DNA of 64,000 bases, taken from NCBI GenBank assembly GCA_016744995.1, contig JADGDG010000001.1:288011-352010 (forward strand), read 5' to 3'. Each line of letters begins with the position of its first letter. The first letter of the stretch is position 1. The notes below the pieces were generated by a model. The model worked only from the letters and a program-made list of their open reading frames with translations. It was not told the DNA's origin and did no database searches. This document shows, one piece after another, positions 9,168 through 19,034 of the stretch. The position numbers and the translations under genes are program-made. This DNA is from Gammaproteobacteria bacterium (GTDB lineage Bacteria > Pseudomonadota > Gammaproteobacteria > GRL18).

Positions 9168-10752
9168 GGGCCCCTTCTTTTTTATTCTCTTGCTGCTGCT
9201 TTTGTTGAAAATAGACAGACCATTCAAGACACAATTTTTCCATTTGCTCATCAGGAACAATTCGATGTGCATAGGCTGTTAATTGCCAGGCTCGTGTCAG
9301 GTCAATAAAATAATTAACTTCAGCTTCTGAGGACAGGGACAGTTTGTTTTTAACCCACGCCAGGCAATCACCTTCTGTCGCTCCCTTTGGCAGGTTAAAC
9401 TCATAATTTTTAACCAAATGGGCCAGAGTTGCCCGATATAATAACGCCAGTGAGGCACGATAGTCATGTTGTTTATAAAGAAGCAATGCCTGAGCAGTTA
9501 CGTCATCCGGCAGAGATTCTTCTCTCAGGTCAAGACCAAATAACATCTCGGGCATTTCAACGGCTTTTTCTTTTGCTCTGAATAAACTGCCCAGCCCCAA
9601 TTGTAAGCGATTCCAGTATTTCACCAATAAAAAAATAATGACCAGAGCAAGCAGCCAGAGTCCTGCTTCAAAAACAAAAGCAAGGGTCTTACCAATGCCC
9701 TCAAACATCCCAGATAACCAGCTTCGAGTCTCTTCGATATCGACTTCATCTTCATCAACATCACCCGTATATTCCAGAGTCTCTACCCATTTAAAGCGAT
9801 TAAAAGCAGGTTCATCCATGACTTGCTCTATTGTCTGTTTTGATAATTCCGGAGCTAAAGCAGGTACGGCAACAGGCGGGAGAATTTTTTCATAAGTCGA
9901 AGAGGCATTTTGTGAAACTGCCTGAGCATCCTGAGGTATGGAACTGCCGAACAAAAAGAATAACAGACAAAATAAAACTGCAGGAATCGACTGTACCTTC
10001 TGAGCCTTCTTACGTTGTGTCAGTTTACGAAAAACCAACTCAATATCCCAGCCTTCCAGAATAATGCGACGATTTAAATACAGCACAAAACCACCAGAAA
10101 TATACAATGTTTCAACAAGCATCATGACAAAAAAGTACATCAGCATTGATACAATATTGCTCAATAGCTCTGGCTCTTCATCCGTAAAAAGCGTTTCGAC
10201 ACTTTGTATTGCCATATCAAGCGGCAACATCAACAAAAGCATTCCAATCAATCCCCAGGAAATCAGAGTTTCCAAATGAGCACAAAGTATAAAAAGCCAG
10301 ATCTCACGATTATTGTAACCACGTCTCAGTGCATCCATTCTTTGTCTTCTCGCTTTTCCTTTCAGCAGTTCAAGCTGTCTGACAGGTAGAGCAAAAGCAC
10401 GACCAGGGTCTAGCCGATACAATGTTAGAGAGCTAAATAAACCAGTTTTAAAAAAAGAAGGTATTGCATTCAATACATCTTTAATACTGGTTGTTTCGGA
10501 AAAGATCACCCGAGAAAGAATAAAAAGAGGTACCCGATCATAAAGGGGTTTTAGAAACCAGACTAAAAAGAAAGCCCAGTAGGGGTGATCATTAAGTAAA
10601 ATAATATTAATGATTAAAAATAAAGGAAAGACACAAACCATCCAGCTGGAAAATAATATACGCCAGTGAGATACAGCCAGACGAACGGCCAGATCCATCG
10701 CCTCCCAGGGATTTCTTGGCCGGACTTCCAGTGTCATTGCCTCAAGATTCAT
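9160..10752 (-). CDS. DUF4129 domain-containing membrane protein
   Basis: 530 residues with several membrane helices (about 36-72, 150-180, 200-225, 258-275, 365-385) and a C-terminal cytosolic DUF4129 domain: ALLLYKQHDYRASLALLYRA, then TEGDCLAWVKNK and FIDLTRAWQLTAYAHR. An acidic loop (DVDEDEVDIEETRSW) precedes the last helix. The start ATG at 10752 overlaps the SpoIIM-like gene by four bases. Such proteins occur beside MoxR/DUF58 genes in many bacteria. Biochemical activity is unknown. Confidence 0.8.
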   Translation of the reverse strand: MNLEAMTLEVRPRNPWEAMDLAVRLAVSHWRILFSSWMVCVFPLFLIINIILLNDHPYWAFFLVWFLKPLYDRVPLFILSRVIFSETTSIKDVLNAIPSFFKTGLFSSLTLYRLDPGRAFALPVRQLELLKGKARRQRMDALRRGYNNREIWLFILCAHLETLISWGLIGMLLLMLPLDMAIQSVETLFTDEEPELLSNIVSMLMYFFVMMLVETLYISGGFVLYLNRRIILEGWDIELVFRKLTQRKKAQKVQSIPAVLFCLLFFLFGSSIPQDAQAVSQNASSTYEKILPPVAVPALAPELSKQTIEQVMDEPAFNRFKWVETLEYTGDVDEDEVDIEETRSWLSGMFEGIGKTLAFVFEAGLWLLALVIIFLLVKYWNRLQLGLGSLFRAKEKAVEMPEMLFGLDLREESLPDDVTAQALLLYKQHDYRASLALLYRATLAHLVKNYEFNLPKGATEGDCLAWVKNKLSLSSEAEVNYFIDLTRAWQLTAYAHRIVPDEQMEKLCLEWSVYFQQKQQQENKKEGAHE

Positions 10753-11867
10753 TGATGTTTTTCCTCTTGCTCCCGCTCATGGCCCACAAAAGCAAAATAG
10801 GCAAAAACAATCAACCACATTATAACACCGACAACATATTTGATATTGGCAGGTATTGTTTGTGAAGATGACCAGAAGGCTTCAATAAAAGCAGCAATAA
10901 AAAACATCAATGCCGCACCACCCATAATTTTCACTGATACCCGGGCCGTATCCAGCATCGCCTGGTAGCGAGTTTTTCGCCCCGGCATTAACAATGAAAA
11001 CCCCAGTTTTAATCCAGCCGCCCCACTGAGCGCAATGGCTGTAAGTTCCATGGCACTATGACCTGAAACAAAGGGCCAGAAAGTACTGCCATAGCCTATC
11101 TGTGTAATATGCCCGGCAGCAGCACCAATATGCAGCCCATTAAACAGGAGAGTTACAATACTGCCAATCCCAAATAACAAACCAGTTGCAAAAGTTCGAA
11201 AGCCGATCCCTGTGTTATTAAAAATATAAAAACCAAACATTTTGCTGTCTGAATCAGAACCTCGCTCACGCCCTATATGTTCAGCCTGCGGATCATACAT
11301 AGCCTCCATACCTGAAACCATATCCGGAGACATCACACTATAGACAAATTCCGGCCATAGCTGGATAAGCACAATCATTAATATCAGCGGCAGATAAAAA
11401 ACGAGAGAAGAAAACCACAGCCACTGGCTTTCATTTCTAACCGTTTGTGGAAAGGTACGGGTAAAAAAAGCAGTCAGAGCCGCCAGGGCACTTTCTCCAT
11501 GGACATGACTTTGTCGATAAAAAATCTGATGTGCCTGACTAATCAAAAAGTTTAAACGTTCGATTAAATGAGGGCTGTAACGTCTGGATTGTGCCAGAGA
11601 TAAATGCTGACAGACTTCTCGATACAGCCCGGGGAAATCAGCCTGAGAAATAAGTTCTGGCTCCAGGAGCGCTATTTTTTCTTCATTAGGACTTTTTTGT
11701 GTCGCTTTCTTTTTAGCTGCCCGGTTTTGCTTCCATGATTTAAACCAACTATTTTTAAGCTTATTTTCAGGCTCATGTTTTAATAAGCTTCTTAATGAAG
11801 GGCTTAATAAAACTTCAAGAATAAGCCATTGCTGTTCATGGGCATGAATAAATTGTTCCTGATTCAT
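10749..11867 (-). CDS. SpoIIM-like (stage II sporulation M family) membrane protein
   Basis: 372 residues. The N-terminal 110 residues are soluble and basic; then come about five hydrophobic segments. The family pattern is visible in FGFYIFNNTGIGFRTFATGL, LFNGLHIGAAAGHI, and FVSGHSAMELTAIALSGAAG, which matches the conserved N-N, G and H-S/G-x-E-L features of SpoIIM-family proteins. In non-sporulating bacteria these proteins accompany RDD, DUF4129 and MoxR genes and are of unknown function, possibly envelope remodelling. Overlaps both neighbours by four bases, so translation is coupled. Confidence 0.85.
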   Translation of the reverse strand: MNQEQFIHAHEQQWLILEVLLSPSLRSLLKHEPENKLKNSWFKSWKQNRAAKKKATQKSPNEEKIALLEPELISQADFPGLYREVCQHLSLAQSRRYSPHLIERLNFLISQAHQIFYRQSHVHGESALAALTAFFTRTFPQTVRNESQWLWFSSLVFYLPLILMIVLIQLWPEFVYSVMSPDMVSGMEAMYDPQAEHIGRERGSDSDSKMFGFYIFNNTGIGFRTFATGLLFGIGSIVTLLFNGLHIGAAAGHITQIGYGSTFWPFVSGHSAMELTAIALSGAAGLKLGFSLLMPGRKTRYQAMLDTARVSVKIMGGAALMFFIAAFIEAFWSSSQTIPANIKYVVGVIMWLIVFAYFAFVGHEREQEEKHQ

Positions 11868-12580
11868 CGTCGCCCCATAAGATAATTGGCAATTCCCAAT
11901 AAGCGTTCACTCGCAGGATTAGATGGTTTATCCTGCGCTGAAACAGGCAGCTCATTCAGCAGAGGAACAGCCAGCAATGCCAACTCTTCTGCCCGTTCAG
12001 GAGAAAATTGATTGAAACGTTCAGCATAACTCAGAATGATCTGCTGCTCTCTGGCACTTAAAGTCATCTCTGGTGCACAGGCTGTTATCTCTGCTTCCCC
12101 CTGTTTTAAAATAACTTTCTCCTTCAACTCACGTTTATAGACAACAATAGTATTGGCAACCAGATCACCCAGACGACGAAAATCTTTACTCATTAGCATT
12201 GTAGCTACTCCAAGAGCATAGAAAAAAGGTAGAAAATCAACTGTCCTGAGCAAGTTTCTCAGTAATGAAGCCCCCCAGTTGACCATGGTGCCGTCAATAA
12301 GCAGCACCTGAATTTTCATCATCTTTTTACCCGGAGTCTGTCCCTGAAAATAGATCTCAAAGAAGACTGGATACAACCAGTGTAAAAAAAACATAATAAT
12401 AAATAATAAGCCCATACCAAAATCACCCAATCGGGGCAAAATAAATAAAAATAGCACAACAACAGCACTCTGGATCAGGAAGTCAATGAACCATGCAAGG
12501 CTACGGGCAAAAAAGCTCACACAGGTTAACTTCAATTCCACACCTTCAGGAGTTTCTGCAATTTTTATTGTATCCAGCAT
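11864..12580 (-). CDS. RDD family membrane protein
   Basis: 238 residues. The RDD domain spans about residues 20-155: FFARSLAWFIDFLIQS carries the R and D residues, then membrane helices, then GQTPGKKMMKIQVL, LLRNLLRTVDFLPF and SKDFRRLGDLVANTIVV. The C-terminal 75 residues are soluble. A strong AAGGAGG ribosome binding site precedes the ATG. It is the first gene of the RDD-SpoIIM-DUF4129-DUF4350-MoxR-DUF58(-folA) operon. RDD proteins are poorly characterised; transport roles are known for a few. Confidence 0.9.
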   Translation of the reverse strand: MLDTIKIAETPEGVELKLTCVSFFARSLAWFIDFLIQSAVVVLFLFILPRLGDFGMGLLFIIMFFLHWLYPVFFEIYFQGQTPGKKMMKIQVLLIDGTMVNWGASLLRNLLRTVDFLPFFYALGVATMLMSKDFRRLGDLVANTIVVYKRELKEKVILKQGEAEITACAPEMTLSAREQQIILSYAERFNQFSPERAEELALLAVPLLNELPVSAQDKPSNPASERLLGIANYLMGRR

Positions 12581-12927
12581 TTCCAGCCTCCTTACTCTGC
12601 TTAAATGAATTAAATGAACAGCTTGTTATTTTGTCACAAAAAAAGAAGGGATTGTAGCTCAGTCTGAACACAAATAATGGTGACAGGATATCAATTCTTT
12701 GACAAAACTGAAATACAGGACAGTATTCTACGTATTTTCAACAAGTTGAAAGCAACTTCAAAAATAAGGCAAGATATCATTCATATCACATTGATATACA
12801 TAAAAAAATAAAAAAATCTGACATAATATTACGTAAATTATTACAATATTTTCAGATTTTACCTACAGTTATCAGCAGATGTTCTCTGTATAGTACCTGT
12901 ATTGAAATGAGATCCGGGCAAATTGAA
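12581..12927. other. Divergent intergenic region, 347 bp
   Basis: No gene seen. It must hold the promoter of the minus-strand RDD operon. On the plus strand there is a TTGACA at 12699-12704 followed after 19 bases by TATTCT, a weak promoter candidate for the small gene at 12928. The sequence is A+T rich with no clear hairpin or operator. Confidence 0.4.
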
Positions 12928-13113
12928 ATGAAAAAAATATTAACCATTCTCACAACAGCAAGCTTTTTTGCCATTGCCTGCTCCCTGATCGATCAACTCA
13001 TCTGGAACAATGACTTTTACTGGATTAACGTATTTGTCGGCTTCTTTACTGGTGCTATTTTAGCAATCTTAAGTAAAACACAACGCATCAAAGACACTAA
13101 TTTTATTGCCTGA
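12928..13113 (+). CDS. Small membrane protein, unknown function
   Basis: 61 residues from the ATG at 12928 (an in-frame ATG at 12907 would add seven residues; neither has a convincing ribosome binding site). The N-terminus MKKILTILTTASFFAIACS resembles a signal or lipoprotein-like segment, and a second hydrophobic stretch (INVFVGFFTGAILAILS) follows an aromatic loop. It converges on the sigma54 response regulator gene, with 34 bases between stops. No family recognised. Could be spurious, but codon use and two-helix composition argue for a real small membrane protein. Confidence 0.45.
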   Translation: MKKILTILTTASFFAIACSLIDQLIWNNDFYWINVFVGFFTGAILAILSKTQRIKDTNFIA

Positions 13114-13147
13114 ATTTCTTTCTCTGAGAAAAATCTGCTGAAAATTA

Positions 13148-15058
13148 TTATTCTGGACGCTCGATACCCAATTTTTTCATTCTTGAACGTAGGGTACTTG
13201 CCGGCACATCCAAAATTGCTGCAGCACCTTTTTTCCCTCCAATAACCCAATGGAGATCAGTTAATAAATCAATAATGTAAAGCTTTTCATTTTCCGCCAG
13301 AGTTTTATATTCAGAAGGTCTGCGTATCATTCCTCCCGCATCATTTTCCTGTATGTTATCAGTTCTGTTTTTTTCATCCTTAACTTGATTTACTGACACA
13401 GGAACCAGAGCATCATCCACTTCAATGATTTCTGATTTAGAGAGAATGGCTGATCGTTCAATGACATTTTGCAGCTCACGTATATTTCCCGGCCAATGGT
13501 AATCCATCATGAGTGCCATACTGACCCCTGATATGCCTTTTAAAGATTTTCCCAGTTTTTTACTGAGATTATCTATGAATTTAGCCAGCAGCAGAGGTAT
13601 ATCAGATTTTCTATCTCTTAATGGTGGGACTGTGAGGGGAAAAACATTTAAACGATAGAAAAGATCCATCCTAAAGGTGCCTTCTTCAACCATCTGTTTC
13701 AGATCTCTATTGGTCGCAGCAATAATCCTCACATCAACCTTAATCACTTCCCCGCTGCCAACCCGCTGGATTTCCTGTTCCTGCAGGACTCTCAACAATT
13801 TAACCTGAACCTCTAATGATAACTCACCAACTTCATCAAGGAATATAGTACCTTTATCTGCCAGCTCAAAATGCCCGCTTCGATCACTGATTGCACTGGT
13901 AAAAGCACCTTTTACATGCCCAAAGAGCTCACTTTCTACTAAGGTTTCAGAAATAGCACCACAATTCACTTTGATCAGGGGACGCTTCTTTCTTGAGCTA
14001 AACTGATGGATAGCACGAGCCATGGATTCTTTTCCAGTTCCAGATTCACCATTAATCAATACAGTGGTATCCGTCATCGCCACCTGCTCTGCTTCTTCCA
14101 TTGTTTTTATCAAAGCAGAACTATTTCCTATAATTTCACCATAGTTTTGTTCACTACGGATCTCTTCTTGCAGGTAAGAGCTTTCCGCTCTTAAGGAGAT
14201 GTTTTCATGTTGTAGTTTTTCTTTCAGGTGTTCAACTTCTTTTAATGCCTGCTGCAGCTCTTTTTCATGCTTTTTTCGCTGCGAAATATTTTTGAAAACA
14301 ACACAGGCACTACTGATATCAGTTTCCCCTTCAATGGCAGTGACCGTATATTCAACGGGATAAGCTTCCCCTGCTTTATTCCAGAAAATATCATTATCAC
14401 TCTGCCTGACCATATGATCGTGTAGTGTATTAAAGACACTATCTTTTTCTATAGGATTTCTATGACCATGAATATCTGTATGCATAAATAAATCATGGAA
14501 ATTTTTACCAATGATTTCATACTCCAGCCAACCAGTTATTTTAGAACCTGCCGGGTTTATAAATGTTAATGATCCCTGCTTATTAACCCCAAGCAATCCC
14601 TCACCCATTGACTCAAGAATAAAGGTATTATCATCTTCTAATTGTCGGTTTTTTTGTTCCAGTGTTTTTTCAAGCTGCCTGATTTTTATGTGAGTCTCCA
14701 CTCGAGCAATAACTTCTTCAGACTGAAAAGGTTTAGCTACATAATCCACTGCACCGGAGTGAAATCCTTTCACTTTGTCTTTTACTTCATCCAGTGCCGA
14801 GAGGAAAATAATAGCCACATCAGAAAGTTCTGGATCTGATTTTATTGTCTGACAGACATCATAACCATCCATTCCCGGCATCATTATGTCCAGTAAAATC
14901 AATGACGGATGTACTTTTCTGACAATATTTAATGCATCTTCACCATTTTTTGCCAATAATAATTTATAGCCATGACCTTCCAGTGTCTGGTACAAGACCT
15001 GCAAGTTAGTCGGATTATCATCCACCAACAAGAGTGTTTCCTGATAATTATCAATCAT
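13148..15058 (-). CDS. Sigma54-dependent response regulator (REC-PAS-AAA+-Fis HTH)
   Basis: 636 residues from ATG 15058, chosen because MIDNYQETLLLVDDNPTN then places the receiver domain normally; it overlaps the kinase stop by 8 bases. Order: receiver (DD pair, phospho-Asp in LILLDIMMPGMDG, Lys in AKPF), PAS (about 145-265), short coiled coil, AAA+ with GESGTGKE Walker A, DEVGEL Walker B and RELQNVIERS, then a Fis-type helix-turn-helix at the C-terminus. The sigma54-contacting loop reads GAFTSA instead of GAFTGA. Presumed target of the adjacent hybrid kinase; the regulated promoters are unknown. Confidence 0.92.
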   Translation of the reverse strand: MIDNYQETLLLVDDNPTNLQVLYQTLEGHGYKLLLAKNGEDALNIVRKVHPSLILLDIMMPGMDGYDVCQTIKSDPELSDVAIIFLSALDEVKDKVKGFHSGAVDYVAKPFQSEEVIARVETHIKIRQLEKTLEQKNRQLEDDNTFILESMGEGLLGVNKQGSLTFINPAGSKITGWLEYEIIGKNFHDLFMHTDIHGHRNPIEKDSVFNTLHDHMVRQSDNDIFWNKAGEAYPVEYTVTAIEGETDISSACVVFKNISQRKKHEKELQQALKEVEHLKEKLQHENISLRAESSYLQEEIRSEQNYGEIIGNSSALIKTMEEAEQVAMTDTTVLINGESGTGKESMARAIHQFSSRKKRPLIKVNCGAISETLVESELFGHVKGAFTSAISDRSGHFELADKGTIFLDEVGELSLEVQVKLLRVLQEQEIQRVGSGEVIKVDVRIIAATNRDLKQMVEEGTFRMDLFYRLNVFPLTVPPLRDRKSDIPLLLAKFIDNLSKKLGKSLKGISGVSMALMMDYHWPGNIRELQNVIERSAILSKSEIIEVDDALVPVSVNQVKDEKNRTDNIQENDAGGMIRRPSEYKTLAENEKLYIIDLLTDLHWVIGGKKGAAAILDVPASTLRSRMKKLGIERPE

Positions 15059-18000
15059 TTTTTGGGCCAGCACTCTTAATAGAAAGCTCAACAGAGAGTT
15101 TATTTAATACCGATTCTACAATGCTGCGTATACTATCAAAGTCAAATTGTTTAATCATATTTTCCAGTTCTTCACTGACATTATTTTGCAGTACATCAGT
15201 TTCATTAATAGTTTTATAGGTTGATTTTATCAAACTAATATCACCCATTTCACTCGCTGCTTTTAACTGTTTCAGAAAAACGACAACATCTTTTACAGGC
15301 AGCGTTTTTTTATTTTTTGCAGATGATTTTTTTTGGTCTGTCATAAGTGATTTATCTAAGCTTTTATACTCAAATTGGATCCCCATATGTTGTTCAATTT
15401 TTTTAAATACATCTGCAATTTTAAAGGGTTTGCTAATATAATCATCCATACCTGTTTCAGCAACTATTTCTTTTAACTTATCTTCATTAAATCCTGGCTC
15501 TTCTAATTGAAGTTCATTTAGCATAGGAAAAACACTGGCAGTTACAGCAATAATAACCACATTATCTATTTCTTTACGAATAAGTTTTGCTGCATTGATA
15601 CCATCCATTTCAGGCATTCTTATATCCATGAGTATTAATGGAATATTATATTGAACGGCCATTTCAACAGCTTCCTTACCATCCACAGCTTCCATGGTTT
15701 TAAAACCTGAAGCCTGTAATAAGCGTTTCAGGATATCACGATTAATCGCTCTGTCATCAACAATTAAAGCAGTAAGCTGTGTATTTTCCGGTAGCATTGG
15801 AATGGTGGAGTTATCATAATTTTCATTTTGAGGCGCCAGTACCTCCAACTCATCATCACTAACCTCAAGCAGTGGTAAAGAAAAGGAAAAGGTACTGCCT
15901 TCATCATAGGTGCTGTCAAGTTTAATTTTTGTACCACCCATTTCCTGAATCAACCTCTGACTTATCGCCAGCCCCAAACCTGTACCTCCAGCATCCATCC
16001 CCTCTTTTGCCTGTTTGAAAGCATCAAAAATTGACTGCTGTTTTTCTTCGGGAATTCCAATACCAGTATCTGCAACAATAAAACAAATAGAACGTTCATC
16101 TTTAGCGTCATTTTCTCTTCTTTCACCATCTTCCATAACATGAAGAGAAATAGTACCTTTGTGAGTAAATTTAACCGCATTTCCTAATAAATTAACCAGG
16201 ATCTGACGTAATTTAGTAGCATCTGTTTTTATACCGCGCGGCAGACCATCCTGTATCATCAAATCCAGATGAATTCCCTTTGCTGTGACACGATGCAGTA
16301 CCATATCATAAGCACCCTTAATCAGCTTAGGCAGATCAACCACACTAATATTAAACTCCATGTTACCTGACTCAATCTTTGACAGATCAAGCACATCATT
16401 GATCAGAGTTAACAGGTGATGACCACAGCTCTTAATCGCACCCAGACTTTCTAATTGTTCACTAGTCACCTGTTTATCATTTTGTAAAATTTGAGCATAA
16501 CCTAAAACTCCATTTAACGGCGTTCTTAACTCATGTGACATATTGGACAAAAACTCACTTTTAGCTTTATTTGCTTCTTCAGCTGCCTCTTTGGCATTAA
16601 TAATTTCCTGTTCAGTTAGTTTTCTTTCGGTGAGATCCTGTATAAGACCAATAAAGACTGGTTGTTCATTCATCATTGCCGCAGTTAAAATAATTTCCGC
16701 AGAAAAAGACTCACCGCCAACTCTCTCAAAGACCAGCTCATGCTGTTGATAACCCACCTCAGTTGCCTGCATCATATATTGATTTAATTTATCAAATGAA
16801 GCCTGACCATCAGGTTGTGTAGGTTTAGCCAAAGAGTAAAGATGTGAGCCCAGAACTTCCTCCTTACTTGAAAACCCGAATAGCTCTAAAAAGGCATTAT
16901 TGCAATCCAGCAAACCTTTATCAGAACAAAGTAAATTTGCCTGTGAAGAGCTTTCAAATAAAACCCTGAATTTTTCCTCTTCTCGTTTACGCTCGGTAAT
17001 ATCATGTGCCATACCTTCCAGGGCAATAATCTCTCCATTTTCTCCTTTAACTGGCACCTCAATCACTTCAAAGCGTAATAACTCTCTATTTCGGGCAATC
17101 AGTTCCAGCTCGAATGCTTCTTGCTGCTCACCATTAAATGATAGCTGTATTAATTTTGATGCTTCATCATTTAAAGGGCTGTCAACAAAGTATTGCTTAA
17201 AGAAATTTTGAAACTCATCTGGAGTGTAACCCAGAATTTCTTTAACTGATGGACTTACATAGGAAACATTTCCCTGTCGGTCGTGAGTAAAATAAAAATA
17301 ACGCCCCTTTAATCCCTGAACAATTCGGCTAAAACCCTGTGAACGTGCCTCTCTGATATCCTGTTCACGTTTACTCAGTTTTGCCGCCATATCAGTAAAA
17401 TTTTGTGCCAGCAAACCAATTTCATCATTACTAGTAACCTCAACAACAGCATCAAGATTACCCTCTGCAACTGACTTAACACCAGCCGTTAATCGAGCCA
17501 GTGGATGGGTGATTTTGCCAATCACTAACCAGACTGTAATTATAATTAAAAACAATGAAAACAATAAAACACCCGCTATTTGCATCCCCTGTTTTCTCAC
17601 CTGGGCAAGAACTATTTTTTCCGGGACTCTAAGTGCAATACTCCACTCAGTATTAATGATGGGATAAAAAGCAACCCAAAGAGGCTGACTGGTTTCCCAG
17701 CCATCAACCTGAAAAATTCCCCTTTCACCGGCAGTCATTTTATCTGCAAGGATCTTGATACCATTTTGCTGATACTTTTCGGCATCCTGGTAGATTGAAT
17801 TCGTCAGGATCTGACTCGGATCAGGATGATAAATATATTCTCCTTTATTGGTAATAATCAGCAAGTCTAGATCTGCATCAATACCCTGATTAACTGCTTC
17901 TTCCAGAATTTCCATTTGCACATCAATTGTTGCAACACCCTTAAACTCCTTTTTATAAAAAAAAGGGACTGCATAAGTTGCCATAACAATATCCCCAACG

Positions 18001-18494
18001 CCTTTATCAAAATAGGGATCAGTCCAGACCGGATGCTTCGCCTGCTTGGCCTTATCCCACCATTGCCAGCGCCCGGCGGTATAATCAGTGATATCAGCTA
18101 TATCCAGAGTTTGTACTCGTCCAGAAATTCGATAGGCATAAGGAGCAAACAGTTCATTGTCATATTCAGGATCACGCTCAAAAGCAATGGCACTACCGTA
18201 AACAATTCGATTATGCCTTAAGTTTGATTTGATCAAAGCATAAATTTGATGATCGGGAATTTTAGGATTTTGTTCAATAATAGCCGCTGTAGAGCGAGCA
18301 ATTTGGGCTGATTCATTCAAAAACCCGGAAAATATACCCGCATAATGTTGTGTCAGGCGTTCCATTTCCTGTTCAACATCAGCACGCGAATGCAATTGAA
18401 TTTTGTAGACACCAAACCCAAAAAGCAAAAGGTAGATCAAGGCAATAGGGATAACAGTCAGTAAAATGGTTTTAAATCGTATGGAAAAACGCAA
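15051..18494 (-). CDS. Hybrid sensor histidine kinase (Cache-HAMP-PAS-PAS-HisKA-HATPase-REC)
   Basis: 1147-residue inner-membrane sensor. A membrane helix at about 11-31 and another near 305-325 bracket a periplasmic dCache-type sensor domain (RWQWWDKAKQAKHPVWTDPY is typical). HAMP follows (ITHPLARLTAGVKSVAEGN), then two PAS domains, HisKA with SNMSHELRTPLNG (His654), a HATPase with NLLGNAVKFTH, ADTGIGIPEE and GTGLGLAIS, and a receiver with LMDIRMPEMDG. A helical tail of about 110 residues ends the protein but shows no obvious HPt histidine motif. Cotranscribed with, and overlapping, the sigma54 regulator at 13148, its likely phosphorelay partner. Ligand unknown. Confidence 0.93.
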   Translation of the reverse strand: MRFSIRFKTILLTVIPIALIYLLLFGFGVYKIQLHSRADVEQEMERLTQHYAGIFSGFLNESAQIARSTAAIIEQNPKIPDHQIYALIKSNLRHNRIVYGSAIAFERDPEYDNELFAPYAYRISGRVQTLDIADITDYTAGRWQWWDKAKQAKHPVWTDPYFDKGVGDIVMATYAVPFFYKKEFKGVATIDVQMEILEEAVNQGIDADLDLLIITNKGEYIYHPDPSQILTNSIYQDAEKYQQNGIKILADKMTAGERGIFQVDGWETSQPLWVAFYPIINTEWSIALRVPEKIVLAQVRKQGMQIAGVLLFSLFLIIITVWLVIGKITHPLARLTAGVKSVAEGNLDAVVEVTSNDEIGLLAQNFTDMAAKLSKREQDIREARSQGFSRIVQGLKGRYFYFTHDRQGNVSYVSPSVKEILGYTPDEFQNFFKQYFVDSPLNDEASKLIQLSFNGEQQEAFELELIARNRELLRFEVIEVPVKGENGEIIALEGMAHDITERKREEEKFRVLFESSSQANLLCSDKGLLDCNNAFLELFGFSSKEEVLGSHLYSLAKPTQPDGQASFDKLNQYMMQATEVGYQQHELVFERVGGESFSAEIILTAAMMNEQPVFIGLIQDLTERKLTEQEIINAKEAAEEANKAKSEFLSNMSHELRTPLNGVLGYAQILQNDKQVTSEQLESLGAIKSCGHHLLTLINDVLDLSKIESGNMEFNISVVDLPKLIKGAYDMVLHRVTAKGIHLDLMIQDGLPRGIKTDATKLRQILVNLLGNAVKFTHKGTISLHVMEDGERRENDAKDERSICFIVADTGIGIPEEKQQSIFDAFKQAKEGMDAGGTGLGLAISQRLIQEMGGTKIKLDSTYDEGSTFSFSLPLLEVSDDELEVLAPQNENYDNSTIPMLPENTQLTALIVDDRAINRDILKRLLQASGFKTMEAVDGKEAVEMAVQYNIPLILMDIRMPEMDGINAAKLIRKEIDNVVIIAVTASVFPMLNELQLEEPGFNEDKLKEIVAETGMDDYISKPFKIADVFKKIEQHMGIQFEYKSLDKSLMTDQKKSSAKNKKTLPVKDVVVFLKQLKAASEMGDISLIKSTYKTINETDVLQNNVSEELENMIKQFDFDSIRSIVESVLNKLSVELSIKSAGPKND

Positions 18495-18669
18495 TTAAAT
18501 ACCCTTAATAAGCCAGAACTCATTCCTCCCGAAAGCTTACTTCAAACCTCAAGAGTAAAATTTTATGTTGTTTAGAAGTATACAAAAGCACTTAGAATGT
18601 AGCAAATTTGTGCTAGTTATAGTACGGTACAAACTTTGGATAGCCCCACATAAGAGTGATAATAAAGCA

Positions 18670-18912
18670 ATGAAGACAATTACAGATTACCCAATTGGTG
18701 AGTTAAAGCTGATATATAATCTACTGCATGCAAATGTCCAGTTACATTTTGAATTAATGGATTCCGAGCTTTTAGCTGATCTTCAAAAACACCTTCAAAA
18801 AATTGCCGCATCTGAAAACATTGATGTCACACACCACGCTCAGTGGAAGGCCTGGCTGGATAACCAAAGTCCATTTCCTCTTGATGAAGCACCAGGGGAT
18901 ATCGGGGCTTAA
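18670..18912 (+). CDS. Small acidic/amphipathic protein, unknown function
   Basis: 80 residues from ATG 18670 (MKTITDYPIGELKLIYNLLH). A longer form from 18565 is open but starts with a basic stretch lacking a ribosome binding site, so the internal start is preferred. The body is mostly helical with leucines spaced as in small coiled-coil proteins and a Trp pair near the end (QWKAWLDNQ). It is divergent from the hybrid kinase and ends in a bidirectional terminator shared with adk. I do not recognise the family. Confidence 0.5.
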   Translation: MKTITDYPIGELKLIYNLLHANVQLHFELMDSELLADLQKHLQKIAASENIDVTHHAQWKAWLDNQSPFPLDEAPGDIGA

Positions 18913-19004
18913 AGGTTCAAGTAATTTTAATTTTTCTCTTAATTCAAAATTGCTGTTCTAAGCAGTAGAGCAAACATTTAATTAAGAAAAAAGACACACA
19001 ATAA

Positions 19005-19028
19005 AAAAGGGGCTTTTCAGCCCCTTTT
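19005..19028. terminator. Bidirectional intrinsic terminator
   Basis: Perfect 10-bp stem AAAAGGGGCT / AGCCCCTTTT with a TTTC loop; the A/T ends give a U-tract on both strands. It lies between the convergent small gene (18670-18912) and adk. Confidence 0.85.
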
Positions 19029-19034
19029 ATGTAT

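Noticed and set aside
9168-9272. 35-residue N-terminal extension of the DUF4350 gene
   Set aside because: Overlaps the DUF4129 C-terminus and lacks family-like sequence; ATG 9167 begins the membrane anchor.
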